Positions 1 to 7,505 of a stretch of DNA of 64,000 nt are shown in pieces (position 1 is the first letter of the stretch; every line of letters starts with the position of its first letter). The notes below the pieces were generated by a model. That model saw nothing but the letters and a program-made list of their open reading frames with translations. It was not told the DNA's origin and made no database searches. Source of the DNA: Chloroflexota bacterium (lineage in GTDB: Bacteria; Chloroflexota; Anaerolineae; Anaerolineales; Anaerolineaceae). The stretch spans positions 1 to 64,000 of the forward strand of contig JAAYCN010000067.1 of NCBI GenBank assembly GCA_012729755.1, given 5' to 3'. The translations under genes and the position numbers were made by a program.

Positions 1-175
1 CCTTCAAAGGCGTTCCCCCTGGATGCATCTTGTCACTGCTTCTCCTGATTTAGATGCTAAAATCAGGTTCGTACCCCCTATCCTTCTGGATAATATCGCT
101 GTCCAGCTCGGTGATTGGAGTGGTTACTATCTGCTGGCTTCTCACCTTATCAAAAAAGTAATGTCAAAAAAGTAA
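1..175 (+). CDS. C-terminal fragment of an unidentified protein
   Basis: The frame beginning at base 2 is open from the window edge to a TAA at 173-175, about 57 codons, ending in a basic tail (IKKVMSKK). The start lies outside the window. The residues include FVPPILLDNIAV and DWSGYYLLAS, which I do not recognise. It converges on the deacetylase gene, whose stop is 15 bases further on. No function is assigned. An open frame of this length at an edge could be chance, but the tight convergent spacing and lack of any other gene here favour a real gene end. Confidence 0.5.
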   Translation, partial: LQRRSPWMHLVTASPDLDAKIRFVPPILLDNIAVQLGDWSGYYLLASHLIKKVMSKK

Positions 176-189
176 TTAAATACTGAGGA

Positions 190-990
190 TTATCTCAGCG
201 CGTCTGCCAGCCCTGCTGACGTGCACATTGGGGCGAACCCGTAGCCGCGTTGGCTGAGTTCATGTAGCACCAAAGCCAATGATTTAATGGTATTCTCGCG
301 CTTTTCCCCCCCGTCGTGCATGAGGATCACATCGCCTGGCTTAACTTTTTCAACTACAGCTTGAATTACTTCACTGGGATCCGGGTTTTTCCAGTCCTCG
401 GTGTCAATCGTCCAAAGAGTGACCCACATGCCAAGCGCGCTCGCGTTCTGATAAAGGCTGGGGCTTGTCTCGCCGTAGGGCGGACGCAAACAGGGGGTGA
501 TTTGAGAGAGAAGCTCCGGCTCGTCTTCGACAGCTGCTTTAAGATAATATGCCGTGTCATTTACTTCAGCGCTGAAAGTAGAAAACCCGACGTAACCCAG
601 CGCGGTATGGTTGAAGCTGTGATTACCGAAAAACTGACCGGCTTCGGCTGCTTGCTTGATTACCGTGGGGTTCGACACAACGCTTCGGCCAAGGACAAAA
701 AAAGTCGCCTGAGCCTGATATGCCTTCAGAAGTTTGACGATTTCAGGCGTCCAACGCGGGTCTGGCCCGTCGTCAAAAGTCAAATAAACCACCTTGTCGG
801 CTTGCGGCGTGGGCGGTAAAGGCGCGGCAGTTGGCTGTGGGTGGTCTGAAACCGACCAGCGCCGCGCGAAATTTTCCAATGCGCTGACGGCAGTAGTGGG
901 CGGATCAGGCTGCTGCGCCTGGGCAGGTTCGACCCATGCTGAAAAAAACAGCAGCAATAACAAAAGAAAAGCAGGCATCTTCTTGATCAT
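190..990 (-). CDS. Secreted polysaccharide deacetylase (NodB homology domain)
   Basis: A 266-residue protein with a Sec signal peptide (basic start MIKK, hydrophobic stretch, AQA cleavage site near residue 25) followed by a carbohydrate esterase family 4 (NodB) domain. Visible motifs, in order: TFDDGPD with the catalytic and metal Asp pair, the metal-binding HSFNH, RPPYGE, DTEDW, and a final MHDGG supplying the last catalytic His. Such enzymes remove N- or O-acetyl groups from peptidoglycan, chitin or other cell-surface polymers outside the membrane. It is monocistronic, with its start 145 bases from the divergent hydrolase gene. The exact substrate cannot be read from the sequence. Confidence 0.9.
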   Translation of the reverse strand: MIKKMPAFLLLLLLFFSAWVEPAQAQQPDPPTTAVSALENFARRWSVSDHPQPTAAPLPPTPQADKVVYLTFDDGPDPRWTPEIVKLLKAYQAQATFFVLGRSVVSNPTVIKQAAEAGQFFGNHSFNHTALGYVGFSTFSAEVNDTAYYLKAAVEDEPELLSQITPCLRPPYGETSPSLYQNASALGMWVTLWTIDTEDWKNPDPSEVIQAVVEKVKPGDVILMHDGGEKRENTIKSLALVLHELSQRGYGFAPMCTSAGLADALR

Positions 991-1135
991 TTCAACTCTT
1001 TGCCGTATTTTAGCCTATCTCAGCAAACCCGCAAGTTATGCATAGAAGCTTATCGGAAAAGATGCAATTTATAGGCCATTTGTTTTGTTTGAGCTGGTCG
1101 TGATACCATATTGTTTAACCGTTACAAGGAGTGAC

Positions 1136-1966
1136 ATGTCCTCTCAAACTGTATATCAACCTTCTCCGAACATCTTAGTGCGGCAATCTTCCCTTTATCA
1201 AACCAACAGCGGCATCGTTTTGGCTGGCGGCAAGGCGGCTCTGGTCGACCCAGGCATTTTTAAAACAGATCTTGACGAGCTCGACCAACTGCGCAAGCCA
1301 CATCCGATCGCCTTTGGGCTGATCACGCACGCTCACTGGGACCACATTCTCTGGTCACCCCGATTTGACCCCGCGCCGCGCTACTGCAGCATTGGAACAG
1401 ATTATCATCTCCAATTGGATGAAACCAGCCTGAGGGCTCAGCTGCAACAAGCCGAACAGGAAAATGGAAGCCAATTCGGCACGTGGGACCAGGCCAGGTT
1501 CTTTGACCGTCAGGTTTTGGTCCCCGGTACTTATGATTTGGAGAGCTTTCATTTTGAGGTGGTGGAGTTGCCCGGTCATTGTCCGGGTCAGGCAGGCTTC
1601 GTGTTCAAGGACCAGAGTGTGGTTTTCGTGGCGGACACACTCTCAGACGCCGAAGTGCCGACCGTGCCAGATCGTGCTTCGATTGCGATTTACCTGGAGA
1701 CTCTCAATCAACTTGAACTCATCATCCAACAATTGCATTGGGTCGTCCCGGGTCATGGATCGCCGGCAACTTCATTGGAAGCCTTGCAGAGATTGACTTT
1801 AGATCGGGCCTACTTGTCATCCCTGGCTCGTTTCAATGGGTTCTCCAGCCCTGTCAATCGTGAAACTGAAGCGCGTTCATTCCTTGACCGGTTGGGCGAA
1901 ACCCGCGCCAACCTCGAACCAGGCTGGAGCATGCACCTTGAAAACCTCGACAATATCAGTAGATAA
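1136..1966 (+). CDS. Metallo-beta-lactamase-fold hydrolase
   Basis: About 276 residues with the metallo-beta-lactamase fold: HAHWDH (the HxHxDH metal motif), ELPGHCPGQ, ADTLS and PGHGSP are all present in the usual order, so a dinuclear metal hydrolase of the glyoxalase II/lactonase type is likely. The open frame extends upstream to 1085, but AAGGAG at 1126-1131 sits just before the ATG at 1136, giving a start MSSQTVYQ, which I prefer. No signal peptide is seen, so it is probably cytoplasmic. It converges with the ABC permease gene, 6 bases away. The substrate is unknown. Confidence 0.85.
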   Translation: MSSQTVYQPSPNILVRQSSLYQTNSGIVLAGGKAALVDPGIFKTDLDELDQLRKPHPIAFGLITHAHWDHILWSPRFDPAPRYCSIGTDYHLQLDETSLRAQLQQAEQENGSQFGTWDQARFFDRQVLVPGTYDLESFHFEVVELPGHCPGQAGFVFKDQSVVFVADTLSDAEVPTVPDRASIAIYLETLNQLELIIQQLHWVVPGHGSPATSLEALQRLTLDRAYLSSLARFNGFSSPVNRETEARSFLDRLGETRANLEPGWSMHLENLDNISR

Positions 1967-1972
1967 AAACTG

Positions 1973-2695
1973 CTAAGACTCGCTTTCGCTGATGGATCTC
2001 AGCCGCCAGGCTATAGCTGCCAGGCACATCGCTGAAATCAGCAGCAGCGGCCACAGGTTTGCCCAACTGAGCTGGGACGCAGTGAGCGCTTTAAAACCCC
2101 AGGTGGCTGGCAGAACCAATGCCATTTTCTGTAAAAAACCGGGCAGATAGCTGCTTGGGAACATAATGCCCGCCAGCAGGACGGATGGTAGAAACAAAGC
2201 CTGTGACAGCAGCGTCAATTTGGCAGTGGTTTTCACCAGCAAGCCAAACAAACAGCCAACCAAGAGGCTGGTGGACAGAAAAACAACCAGTCCGGCAATA
2301 AAAGCGGGTAAGTTGACCGGTGCATCCGCGTTGAACACCAGTGGCGCGAGGGTACTGATGAATATCGCTACCAAGCCCAGGTGAAAGAATCCCGAGACAA
2401 ACGTCCAAACTAGTTCTGCCCATATCGGAATGCCTCCTGCTTGGAAGGCTTTGCGCACCACGCCGCCATAGTGCTCAATCAGAGGGATAGGCGTGCCGAG
2501 CGCAGAACCCATCGTTATGGCGAAAACGACCATGCTGCCTGTCAGGGTTGACTTGGATTCTGGAGTGATATAACTGAAAATACCTCCCATCAGGAAGAAG
2601 AAAGCCAAAGGTACCAGATAATAAGTAATCAGGACGTCTTTATTGCGCAGATCCAGCCTGAAATGCAACAGCAAGCCATAAATAAAAGATTTCAT
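1973..2695 (-). CDS. ABC-2 type exporter, membrane subunit
   Basis: A 240-residue integral membrane protein with about six hydrophobic segments and the ABC-2 permease layout: an N-terminal cytoplasmic stretch followed by a first helix (YYLVPLAFFFLMGG), and a conserved PSSYLPGFLQ segment after the fifth helix. It is the membrane half of the exporter whose ATPase gene lies directly upstream, with a 4-base ATGA overlap indicating translational coupling. With a TipA-type MerR regulator as first gene, the transporter probably expels an antibiotic or other hydrophobic toxin. That role is inferred from context. Confidence 0.88.
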   Translation of the reverse strand: MKSFIYGLLLHFRLDLRNKDVLITYYLVPLAFFFLMGGIFSYITPESKSTLTGSMVVFAITMGSALGTPIPLIEHYGGVVRKAFQAGGIPIWAELVWTFVSGFFHLGLVAIFISTLAPLVFNADAPVNLPAFIAGLVVFLSTSLLVGCLFGLLVKTTAKLTLLSQALFLPSVLLAGIMFPSSYLPGFLQKMALVLPATWGFKALTASQLSWANLWPLLLISAMCLAAIAWRLRSISESES

Positions 2696-3558
2696 TTGAC
2701 CTCCCTGCTCGCGATCTCGAGAAACCGTTTCTCGAGGCTCGGTTTTGACACTATCAGGTCTTCAATGACCAGCCCCTTCTCCGAAATTTTTTCTAGCAAT
2801 CGTGCCAGGTGATTGCCCAGGTCCGCGCATTCAAAATAAAAGTATCCTTTTTCCTCGTCCAAAACGCCGAGATTATTTTTTTCAACTTCTTCAAGGCGAC
2901 CCTTTATCTTCACTCCGATGCTTGAGGCTTCACCCACCTTTTCTCTGAGCGAGCCGGTAGAGCCTGAAAAAGCAATCGTGCCGTCTTTCAAAATCGCGAT
3001 GTGGTCTGTCAAATCTTCCACTTCCGCCAGGTCGTGACTGGCAAGCAAGATGGTCTTGCCTTGCCGTTGCAGGCGTTTGATTTCCCCATGTAAAGCCGCT
3101 CGCCCTTCCACGTCCAGACCGGCGGTCGGTTCGTCCAAAATTAGGATGTCCGGATTTCCCAGCATGGCTAAAACCAGGTGCAACCGACGTTTCTGACCTG
3201 TAGACATTGACCAATAAGGTTTTTCCAAGGTTTCAACAGCCCCAATGCGTTCAATCAAGGCCTGATCAGCGTTGGTATGGCGGTAGAGACTGAACAGTTT
3301 TATTGCTTCCCTGCCTCTAATTTGCGAAGGCAACGTGGTTGATTGACATTGCACGCCAAGGCTGCCATTTACTTCCAGTTTTCCTGAAGTGGGCTGGCGC
3401 AGCCCTTCAATGATCTCGAGCGTAGTGGTCTTACCAGCGCCGTTCACACCCAACAGGGCGAAGGTGGTTCCTATCGGCACGGCAAATCGAATGCCGTTAA
3501 GCACCAGATTTTCGCCATAACGCTTGACGAGGTCTGTTACAACGATTGCGTTACTCAT
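2692..3558 (-). CDS. ABC exporter ATP-binding subunit
   Basis: A 288-residue ATPase with Walker A GVNGAGKT near residue 40, a Q-loop around GVQCQS, a signature of the form STGQKRR, Walker B ILILDEPTAGLD and the H-loop SHD. It resembles the CcmA/DrrA class of exporter ATPases, which often carry a C-terminal extension like the 80 residues seen here. The start overlaps the end of the MerR gene by 8 bases and the stop overlaps the permease start by 4, so the three genes form one tightly coupled operon that powers export under local regulator control. Confidence 0.92.
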   Translation of the reverse strand: MSNAIVVTDLVKRYGENLVLNGIRFAVPIGTTFALLGVNGAGKTTTLEIIEGLRQPTSGKLEVNGSLGVQCQSTTLPSQIRGREAIKLFSLYRHTNADQALIERIGAVETLEKPYWSMSTGQKRRLHLVLAMLGNPDILILDEPTAGLDVEGRAALHGEIKRLQRQGKTILLASHDLAEVEDLTDHIAILKDGTIAFSGSTGSLREKVGEASSIGVKIKGRLEEVEKNNLGVLDEEKGYFYFECADLGNHLARLLEKISEKGLVIEDLIVSKPSLEKRFLEIASREVK

Positions 3559-4351
3559 TCAATCCCTCCAATCCTTCCGGCAATTTGGCAAGCTGTGCGA
3601 AATAACCACGCATGGCCTCCGTCAGGTAATCATCAATGCTTGCCTGCCTGGCTTTAAGTTCCTCGCTCCAACCACTTTTGCTTTCATTGGCTGCCAACAA
3701 CTTGGCCAATATCTCGGAGTTGCCACCGGTGAATTCTTCAACCATACCCCACCAGCGTCTGGCAATATCGGCTGCTTCGGGTGAAGAAGGCTCAACCCCC
3801 GCGTCTTTCAGAGCAAGTACTTCCCTGCTGAGCTGTTCGTAACTTTCATATAACCTGACAGCCTTTTCAGGCTGCTCCTCAAAACGTTGCTGAATATGCT
3901 CCCATAGTTCAGAGTCGAACATCTTGACGGCCCAATACAACTTATTGTGGTTTTGAAGCAGGGTTAGAATATAGGCATATCGGGTAAAATCCACTTTTCC
4001 CATCTGCCTGACTTCTTCTTCAAGCTTGGTGAGATCCTCCAAAACGCTGCTAAGCTCGCGGATTTGCTGGCTGAGCACTTCTCTCTGCCTGGTAAGCGCC
4101 ACCAGGACGTCATCGGTGGTTTCGAGCGACAGCAATTTGTCTTTTATCGCACTCAGCGAGAACCCCAGGTGTTTCAACCCTAAAATCTGGTGCAGCCTCA
4201 CCTGGTCCCGGTCTGAATACAGCCTCCGACCACCTTCGGTACTGCCACTGGGTGAAAGCAGACCCATTTGATCGTAGTATTGCAGCGTGCGAACGCTTAC
4301 GCCCATCTTTCTTGCCAATTCGCCAACCAACATCAATCCAGTTTGTTCCAT
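3551..4351 (-). CDS. MerR family regulator with TipAS-like sensor domain
   Basis: A 266-residue protein. Residues 8-75 are a MerR DNA-binding domain (VGELARKMGVSVRTLQYYDQ, then GGRRLYS). A long dimerising helix follows, then a C-terminal region resembling the TipAS antibiotic-binding fold (RRWWGMVEEFTGGN). MerR proteins of this class bind small hydrophobic drugs and activate promoters with a 19-base spacer. Exactly such a promoter lies just upstream at 4371-4401. The gene heads the exporter operon, so it is probably an autoregulated drug sensor. The inducer is unknown. Confidence 0.9.
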   Translation of the reverse strand: MEQTGLMLVGELARKMGVSVRTLQYYDQMGLLSPSGSTEGGRRLYSDRDQVRLHQILGLKHLGFSLSAIKDKLLSLETTDDVLVALTRQREVLSQQIRELSSVLEDLTKLEEEVRQMGKVDFTRYAYILTLLQNHNKLYWAVKMFDSELWEHIQQRFEEQPEKAVRLYESYEQLSREVLALKDAGVEPSSPEAADIARRWWGMVEEFTGGNSEILAKLLAANESKSGWSEELKARQASIDDYLTEAMRGYFAQLAKLPEGLEGLNE

Positions 4352-4370
4352 ACTTTACTTTACCAATCAG

Positions 4371-4401
4371 ATTCTAATACATGACGTAACGTCATGAGCA
4401 A
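4371..4401 (-). promoter_or_regulatory. MerR-type promoter and operator of the exporter operon
   Basis: Reading the minus strand, TTGCTC (-35, 4396-4401) and TAGAAT (-10, 4371-4376) are separated by 19 bases, the overlong spacer typical of MerR-activated promoters. Filling most of the spacer is a palindrome of two 7-base arms around one base, ATGACGT-A-ACGTCAT (4381-4395 on the plus strand). The arrangement implies that the downstream MerR protein twists this spacer to switch on its own operon. Confidence 0.8.
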
Positions 4402-4432
4402 GGGCTTGTCTAATTCGACTTGAAGTTGAAAA

Positions 4433-5737
4433 CTATGGCAGCAGTTTGGTTGGCAGGAGGGTCCAACTGATCCCGCCATCGATGCTCAAATAGAGCTTAT
4501 TCTCATCAAAATTATTCCCATTGGATGGGTTCGTGATTAATATTCCCAGACTTGGCGTGCTGAAATTGAAGCTCACCACAGTTTCACCAGCGGGCAAACC
4601 AGTTGACAAATCTTCCCATGATCGCGCTTCATCTATGCTGCGCATCAAGTGGTTTTCGTCCCCCACCCAGCCGTGCTGAGAATCAACGAACTGCTGTAGG
4701 TTGATTTCATCGAGAATCGAAGCGAAGTTCCAGGTTTCTCCGTGGTCACTGGTATGACAAAATACTGTTTTCATCTCCGCTGCTCCGTAGAAGACCTTAA
4801 TGCGCAGGAAGGCTTCAGTGCCGCTGACCCATTCGGGTGGATAGGTGTCATACATGACTGTTTCGGCGACCTGCTGCATATCGCAGGTTTGAGCGGACCA
4901 GCTTTTTCCCAGATCAGCGCTGTGATAGAGGTATAGAAAATTTTCAATCGGCGCTGACCCCGCGACCCACAGCCTCTGATCGCCGTTATAGCTGAGACCG
5001 CTCTTGGTTCCTCCGGCAGGGAGGGCGCTCTGGCCCTCTCCGGGGGTGTGCGTGAAGGTCTGTTGCCAGGTTTGGCCGCCGTCGGCGCTTACGTAGATCG
5101 CGATCCACTGCGACCCCGCGCCGGCGCCCAGATCCGAAAAGATAACGCCGCTGGCTTTGCCGGTATTATCAGCGTGGACGAACTGAATTTTCCCGCCCGC
5201 GAATGGTAATTCTGACTTTTTCCAACTTTTAGCGCCGTCAGTTGTATAAAACAGGGTTGAAGACTGTTCACCCTGGCTTAACAGCAGCCAGGCGTTATTT
5301 GAACCGAGAAAAGCGTTGGCCGCGCCATGATGCCTGACCTCCGCAGCTTCGGGCGGGGTGACTTCTTTCCAGGTTGTTCCGCTATCCTCTGAACGGAAGA
5401 TGCGGTTCTGTGAAAGATTACTTCCCCAGGCAAAATGGGGCGCTTCGAGCTGAACTTTGAATACCGGGATTAGGTCGGCGATTACCGCTTTTACCGTTGG
5501 CGTTGGAGTGGGCGGCAATGTGGCGGTAAAGGTCGCCGTAAGGGTTGCGGTAGGCGGCAGAGGCGTTGGTTCGGGTGTGTAAGACTCGTTTAAGAGGGGT
5601 TTGAGCGTTGAAACCGGAGTTGGTGTTGTCTGTTTTGGCGGGTTTTTCACGTCGCAGGCGTTCAAGATTGTCAGTAACAGCAAGATTCCCACCGCCAACA
5701 CTCTGAGTTTCTTTGCGATTTTTATATTCTTAACCAT
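4433..5737 (-). CDS. Lipoprotein with seven Asp-box repeats (sortilin/BNR-type propeller)
   Basis: A 434-residue predicted lipoprotein: basic start, hydrophobic stretch and a lipobox ending LNAC near residue 28, then a Thr/Pro-rich tether to about residue 85. The rest carries seven Asp-box motifs of the form SxDxGxTW (SEDSGTTW, TTDGAKSW, SADGGQTW, SADLGKSW, TSDHGETW, SIDEARSW, SIDGGISW). Such motifs mark bladed beta-propellers of the BNR/sortilin/Ycf48 type. The protein is likely tethered outside the membrane and may bind protein or sugar. No catalytic residues of a sialidase are evident, so an enzymatic role is not claimed. Confidence 0.82.
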   Translation of the reverse strand: MVKNIKIAKKLRVLAVGILLLLTILNACDVKNPPKQTTPTPVSTLKPLLNESYTPEPTPLPPTATLTATFTATLPPTPTPTVKAVIADLIPVFKVQLEAPHFAWGSNLSQNRIFRSEDSGTTWKEVTPPEAAEVRHHGAANAFLGSNNAWLLLSQGEQSSTLFYTTDGAKSWKKSELPFAGGKIQFVHADNTGKASGVIFSDLGAGAGSQWIAIYVSADGGQTWQQTFTHTPGEGQSALPAGGTKSGLSYNGDQRLWVAGSAPIENFLYLYHSADLGKSWSAQTCDMQQVAETVMYDTYPPEWVSGTEAFLRIKVFYGAAEMKTVFCHTSDHGETWNFASILDEINLQQFVDSQHGWVGDENHLMRSIDEARSWEDLSTGLPAGETVVSFNFSTPSLGILITNPSNGNNFDENKLYLSIDGGISWTLLPTKLLP

Positions 5738-6061
5738 AAGACACCGTCTAATCCAAGCCGTCTACCGCACTGAAAGCGGCTAATCAGCTGCTGTATGTAC
5801 TCAAAAAAGGTGCAACTTATATGCCTTGCGTCAGAGATCGGTAATTATGCCGGGTTGAAGCAGCAGTTTATTGAGACGAACGGCTATCTCTGGGCGATTG
5901 TTTTAATGCTAAATTAATCAGGAAAGAAATAGATAGGGAGATGGAGTAAGTAGCGATAAAATAAAGCCAGTTACTGGAAGAGACCATTAATAACGCGTCA
6001 GATACTTAATTATGTGCTGACACGGAAGGGTAACATGGGGTAAATCTGGGAAAAATAAAAA
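5738..6061. other. Non-coding stretch upstream of the Asp-box lipoprotein
   Basis: I see no plausible gene here. It must hold the promoter of the minus-strand lipoprotein and the 3' flank of the tRNA-Arg gene. The part after about 5880 is A+T-rich. No clear hairpin or repeat was found. Confidence 0.5.
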
Positions 6062-6134
6062 TGTCCTCGGCGCGAGTCGAACGCGCAACCTACTGCTCCG
6101 CAAGCAGGTGCTCTATCCATTAAGCTACGAGGAC
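6062..6134 (-). tRNA. tRNA-Arg (anticodon GCG)
   Basis: On the minus strand a 73-base cloverleaf can be drawn: acceptor GTCCTCG/CGAGGAC, D stem GCTT/GAGC, anticodon arm CCTGC-TTGCGGA-GCAGT, variable loop AGGTT, T arm GCGCG-TTCGACT-CGCGC and discriminator A. The anticodon is GCG, reading CGC and CGU. The D loop contains GGA, consistent with the arginine identity base A20. The outermost anticodon-stem pair is a C-T mismatch. CCA is not encoded. Most bacteria use an ACG (inosine) anticodon for this box, so GCG is noteworthy. Confidence 0.9.
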
Positions 6135-6147
6135 ATACAGGTTGGGG

Positions 6148-6176
6148 ATTCTATCCCCTTTTCAGCGCAGGGTCAA
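6148..6176 (-). promoter_or_regulatory. Promoter of tRNA-Arg
   Basis: Minus strand: TTGACC (-35, 6171-6176), 17-base spacer, TAGAAT (-10, 6148-6153), about 14 bases before the mature tRNA 5' end. Both boxes are close to the sigma-70 consensus. Confidence 0.75.
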
Positions 6177-6274
6177 GGGCAAAATTTGGCGCGCTGTGAG
6201 GAGGCCAGCACATGGTATACAGTTTATGAACTGGAACTTGACTGGATATCGCAATCGCTGCTGGGGCTATGGGA

Positions 6275-6892
6275 ATGAGATATAAAGGCATCGAGGTAGC
6301 ATTGATCAAAGATATCGCCCACTTGGACTGCCAAGAATTGAGTCAAAGTAGTCCAGAAGCAGTGCGGCGAACGATACTGCAAGTCCACAAAACGTGATCC
6401 GGGAACATCTCCCAAACAGCCCGGACCCTGAACGTCACGCAGGCCACCCTGAAGGATAGGAGCAAAACCCTAAACGGTAGCGAATAAAGCATCTGAGGGA
6501 CTGGGGGGAGCGGGTGCTGGCCTTGCGCGAGCAAACCCGCTATGGATCGCAGTGGCTAATGGAAGAACTGGAGGAAGTGGCTGGAATACGACTTTCCCAC
6601 CATGCCATCCGCAACATTCTCAGGTGTCATTTCGTCAGCAAAACAGCTCATAAACTCCACAAAAAGCCAAACGCGCCTTTGTCGATTGGTATCAGGCCAA
6701 AGCTTTCGAGATCGTCTAAATTGACCTCAAATACATCATTGACTAAAAGGCGCTTTCGACGGAACAAATCCAACACCACTATGCACACAATCTGCCCCTC
6801 TATCAGCAGTCCGCTCTTGATGTTAACTCCCGCTTCAAGCTGATGGCCTATTCTTATCAGCGTAACTGGATCAGTGGACTCGCTTTTTTCCT
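6275..6892 (+). pseudogene. Decayed IS481-like transposase (helix-turn-helix plus rve core)
   Basis: From an ATG at 6275 the reading frame gives an N-terminal part with a helix-turn-helix-like stretch (NISQTARTLNVTQATL), broken by stops. The next piece (from about 6514) reads ALREQTRYGSQWLMEELEE and IRLSHHAIRNILR, the segment preceding an integrase core. After a further frame change it reads RAFVDWYQAKAFEI, stop, IDLKYIID, stop, KALSTEQIQH, then SALDVNSRFKLMAYSYQRNW. The order and motifs match IS481-family transposases, but at least four stops and two frame changes make it non-functional. No terminal inverted repeats were found. Confidence 0.8.
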
Positions 6893-6925
6893 TTAGGCCC
6901 TTTTTAAACAGCCCCAGACTTAATT

Positions 6926-7020
6926 CATCGGGTTCCGCCCGACCCGCTTAACTTCCCTTACGCAGGTGGGGTAGAGCGCCCGTACGCTTCACCCAGCCTA
7001 CAACTTCCAATGCGCAACCC
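6926..7020. repeat. Dispersed double-hairpin repeat, copy 1
   Basis: This stretch contains TCGGG-TTCCG-CCCGA (6928-6942), then CCCGC ... ACGCAGGTGGGGTAGAGCG and a tail ending TGCGCAACCC. It matches, with scattered substitutions and a small length difference, the copy at 11727-11818. It lies just after the transposase relic. The motif resembles REP-like palindromes seen in many bacterial genomes, but no family name is assigned. Confidence 0.6.
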
Positions 7021-7356
7021 AACACATCCTGTGCATTGCAGGCTTCAGCATGTACGTCAAAACACCCTCTTCAGCCTCGTCTCGGTGTGCCTCTCTGTGA
7101 AACGGATTAAAGGCTAACGAAAAGGGCTACTTTGAATCAGAAGCAAAATCTATCTAATCTCCAAGTGCGCAGATTGTTTTGTTTGGATAAACCGAAAACC
7201 TGTTTTTACTTCATTTGTTTCGCCTATTCTATTGGGAGTAGCCAAACAGGAAAAATACGGCGGAGTGAATATGAAATAAATAGTATGTCCAGTTTGATTT
7301 GCATCCATCTCTTTTCTTAGGCAATATTAGTGAAACATGGATGTCAGGATGGACAT

Positions 7357-7372
7357 TGTTTCACGTGAAACA
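7357..7372. promoter_or_regulatory. parS site 1 (ParB binding)
   Basis: Perfect 16-base palindrome TGTTTCACGTGAAACA, identical to the canonical bacterial chromosomal parS. A half-site GTGAAACA lies at 7330-7337. ParB binds parS, spreads as a CTP clamp and loads SMC, organising the origin region; parS sites normally cluster near oriC. No parA or parB gene is in this window. Confidence 0.93.
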
Positions 7373-7489
7373 TGTCCGGACTGTAAATCATTTAAACCTG
7401 GAGAACAAGTCGCGATCGCAGCCTGAACGCTTCGACAACTTTTTTGATAAGTTTGAAAGTGTTCAATCGAATGATCGTTATTCCGGCTA

Positions 7490-7505
7490 TGTTTCACGTG
7501 AAACA
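7490..7505. promoter_or_regulatory. parS site 2 (ParB binding)
   Basis: A second perfect TGTTTCACGTGAAACA, 133 bases from the first. It directly abuts the TAA (7506-7508 on the minus strand) that would have ended the decayed PEP/pyruvate-binding gene. Confidence 0.93.

Larger units (their letters stand above)
6893..7505. other. Non-coding stretch with repeat and parS sites
   Basis: No supportable gene. It contains the dispersed repeat (6926-7020), a CTCTTCAG-type segment at about 7061-7097 weakly repeated at 11501-11535, and two parS sites. Short open frames here have no start signals or recognisable residues. Confidence 0.6.

Noticed and set aside
6144-6162. GGGGAT-TCT-ATCCCC followed by TTTT, looking like a small terminator
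   Set aside because: It overlaps the -10 box of the tRNA-Arg promoter on the other strand and does not follow any plus-strand gene.
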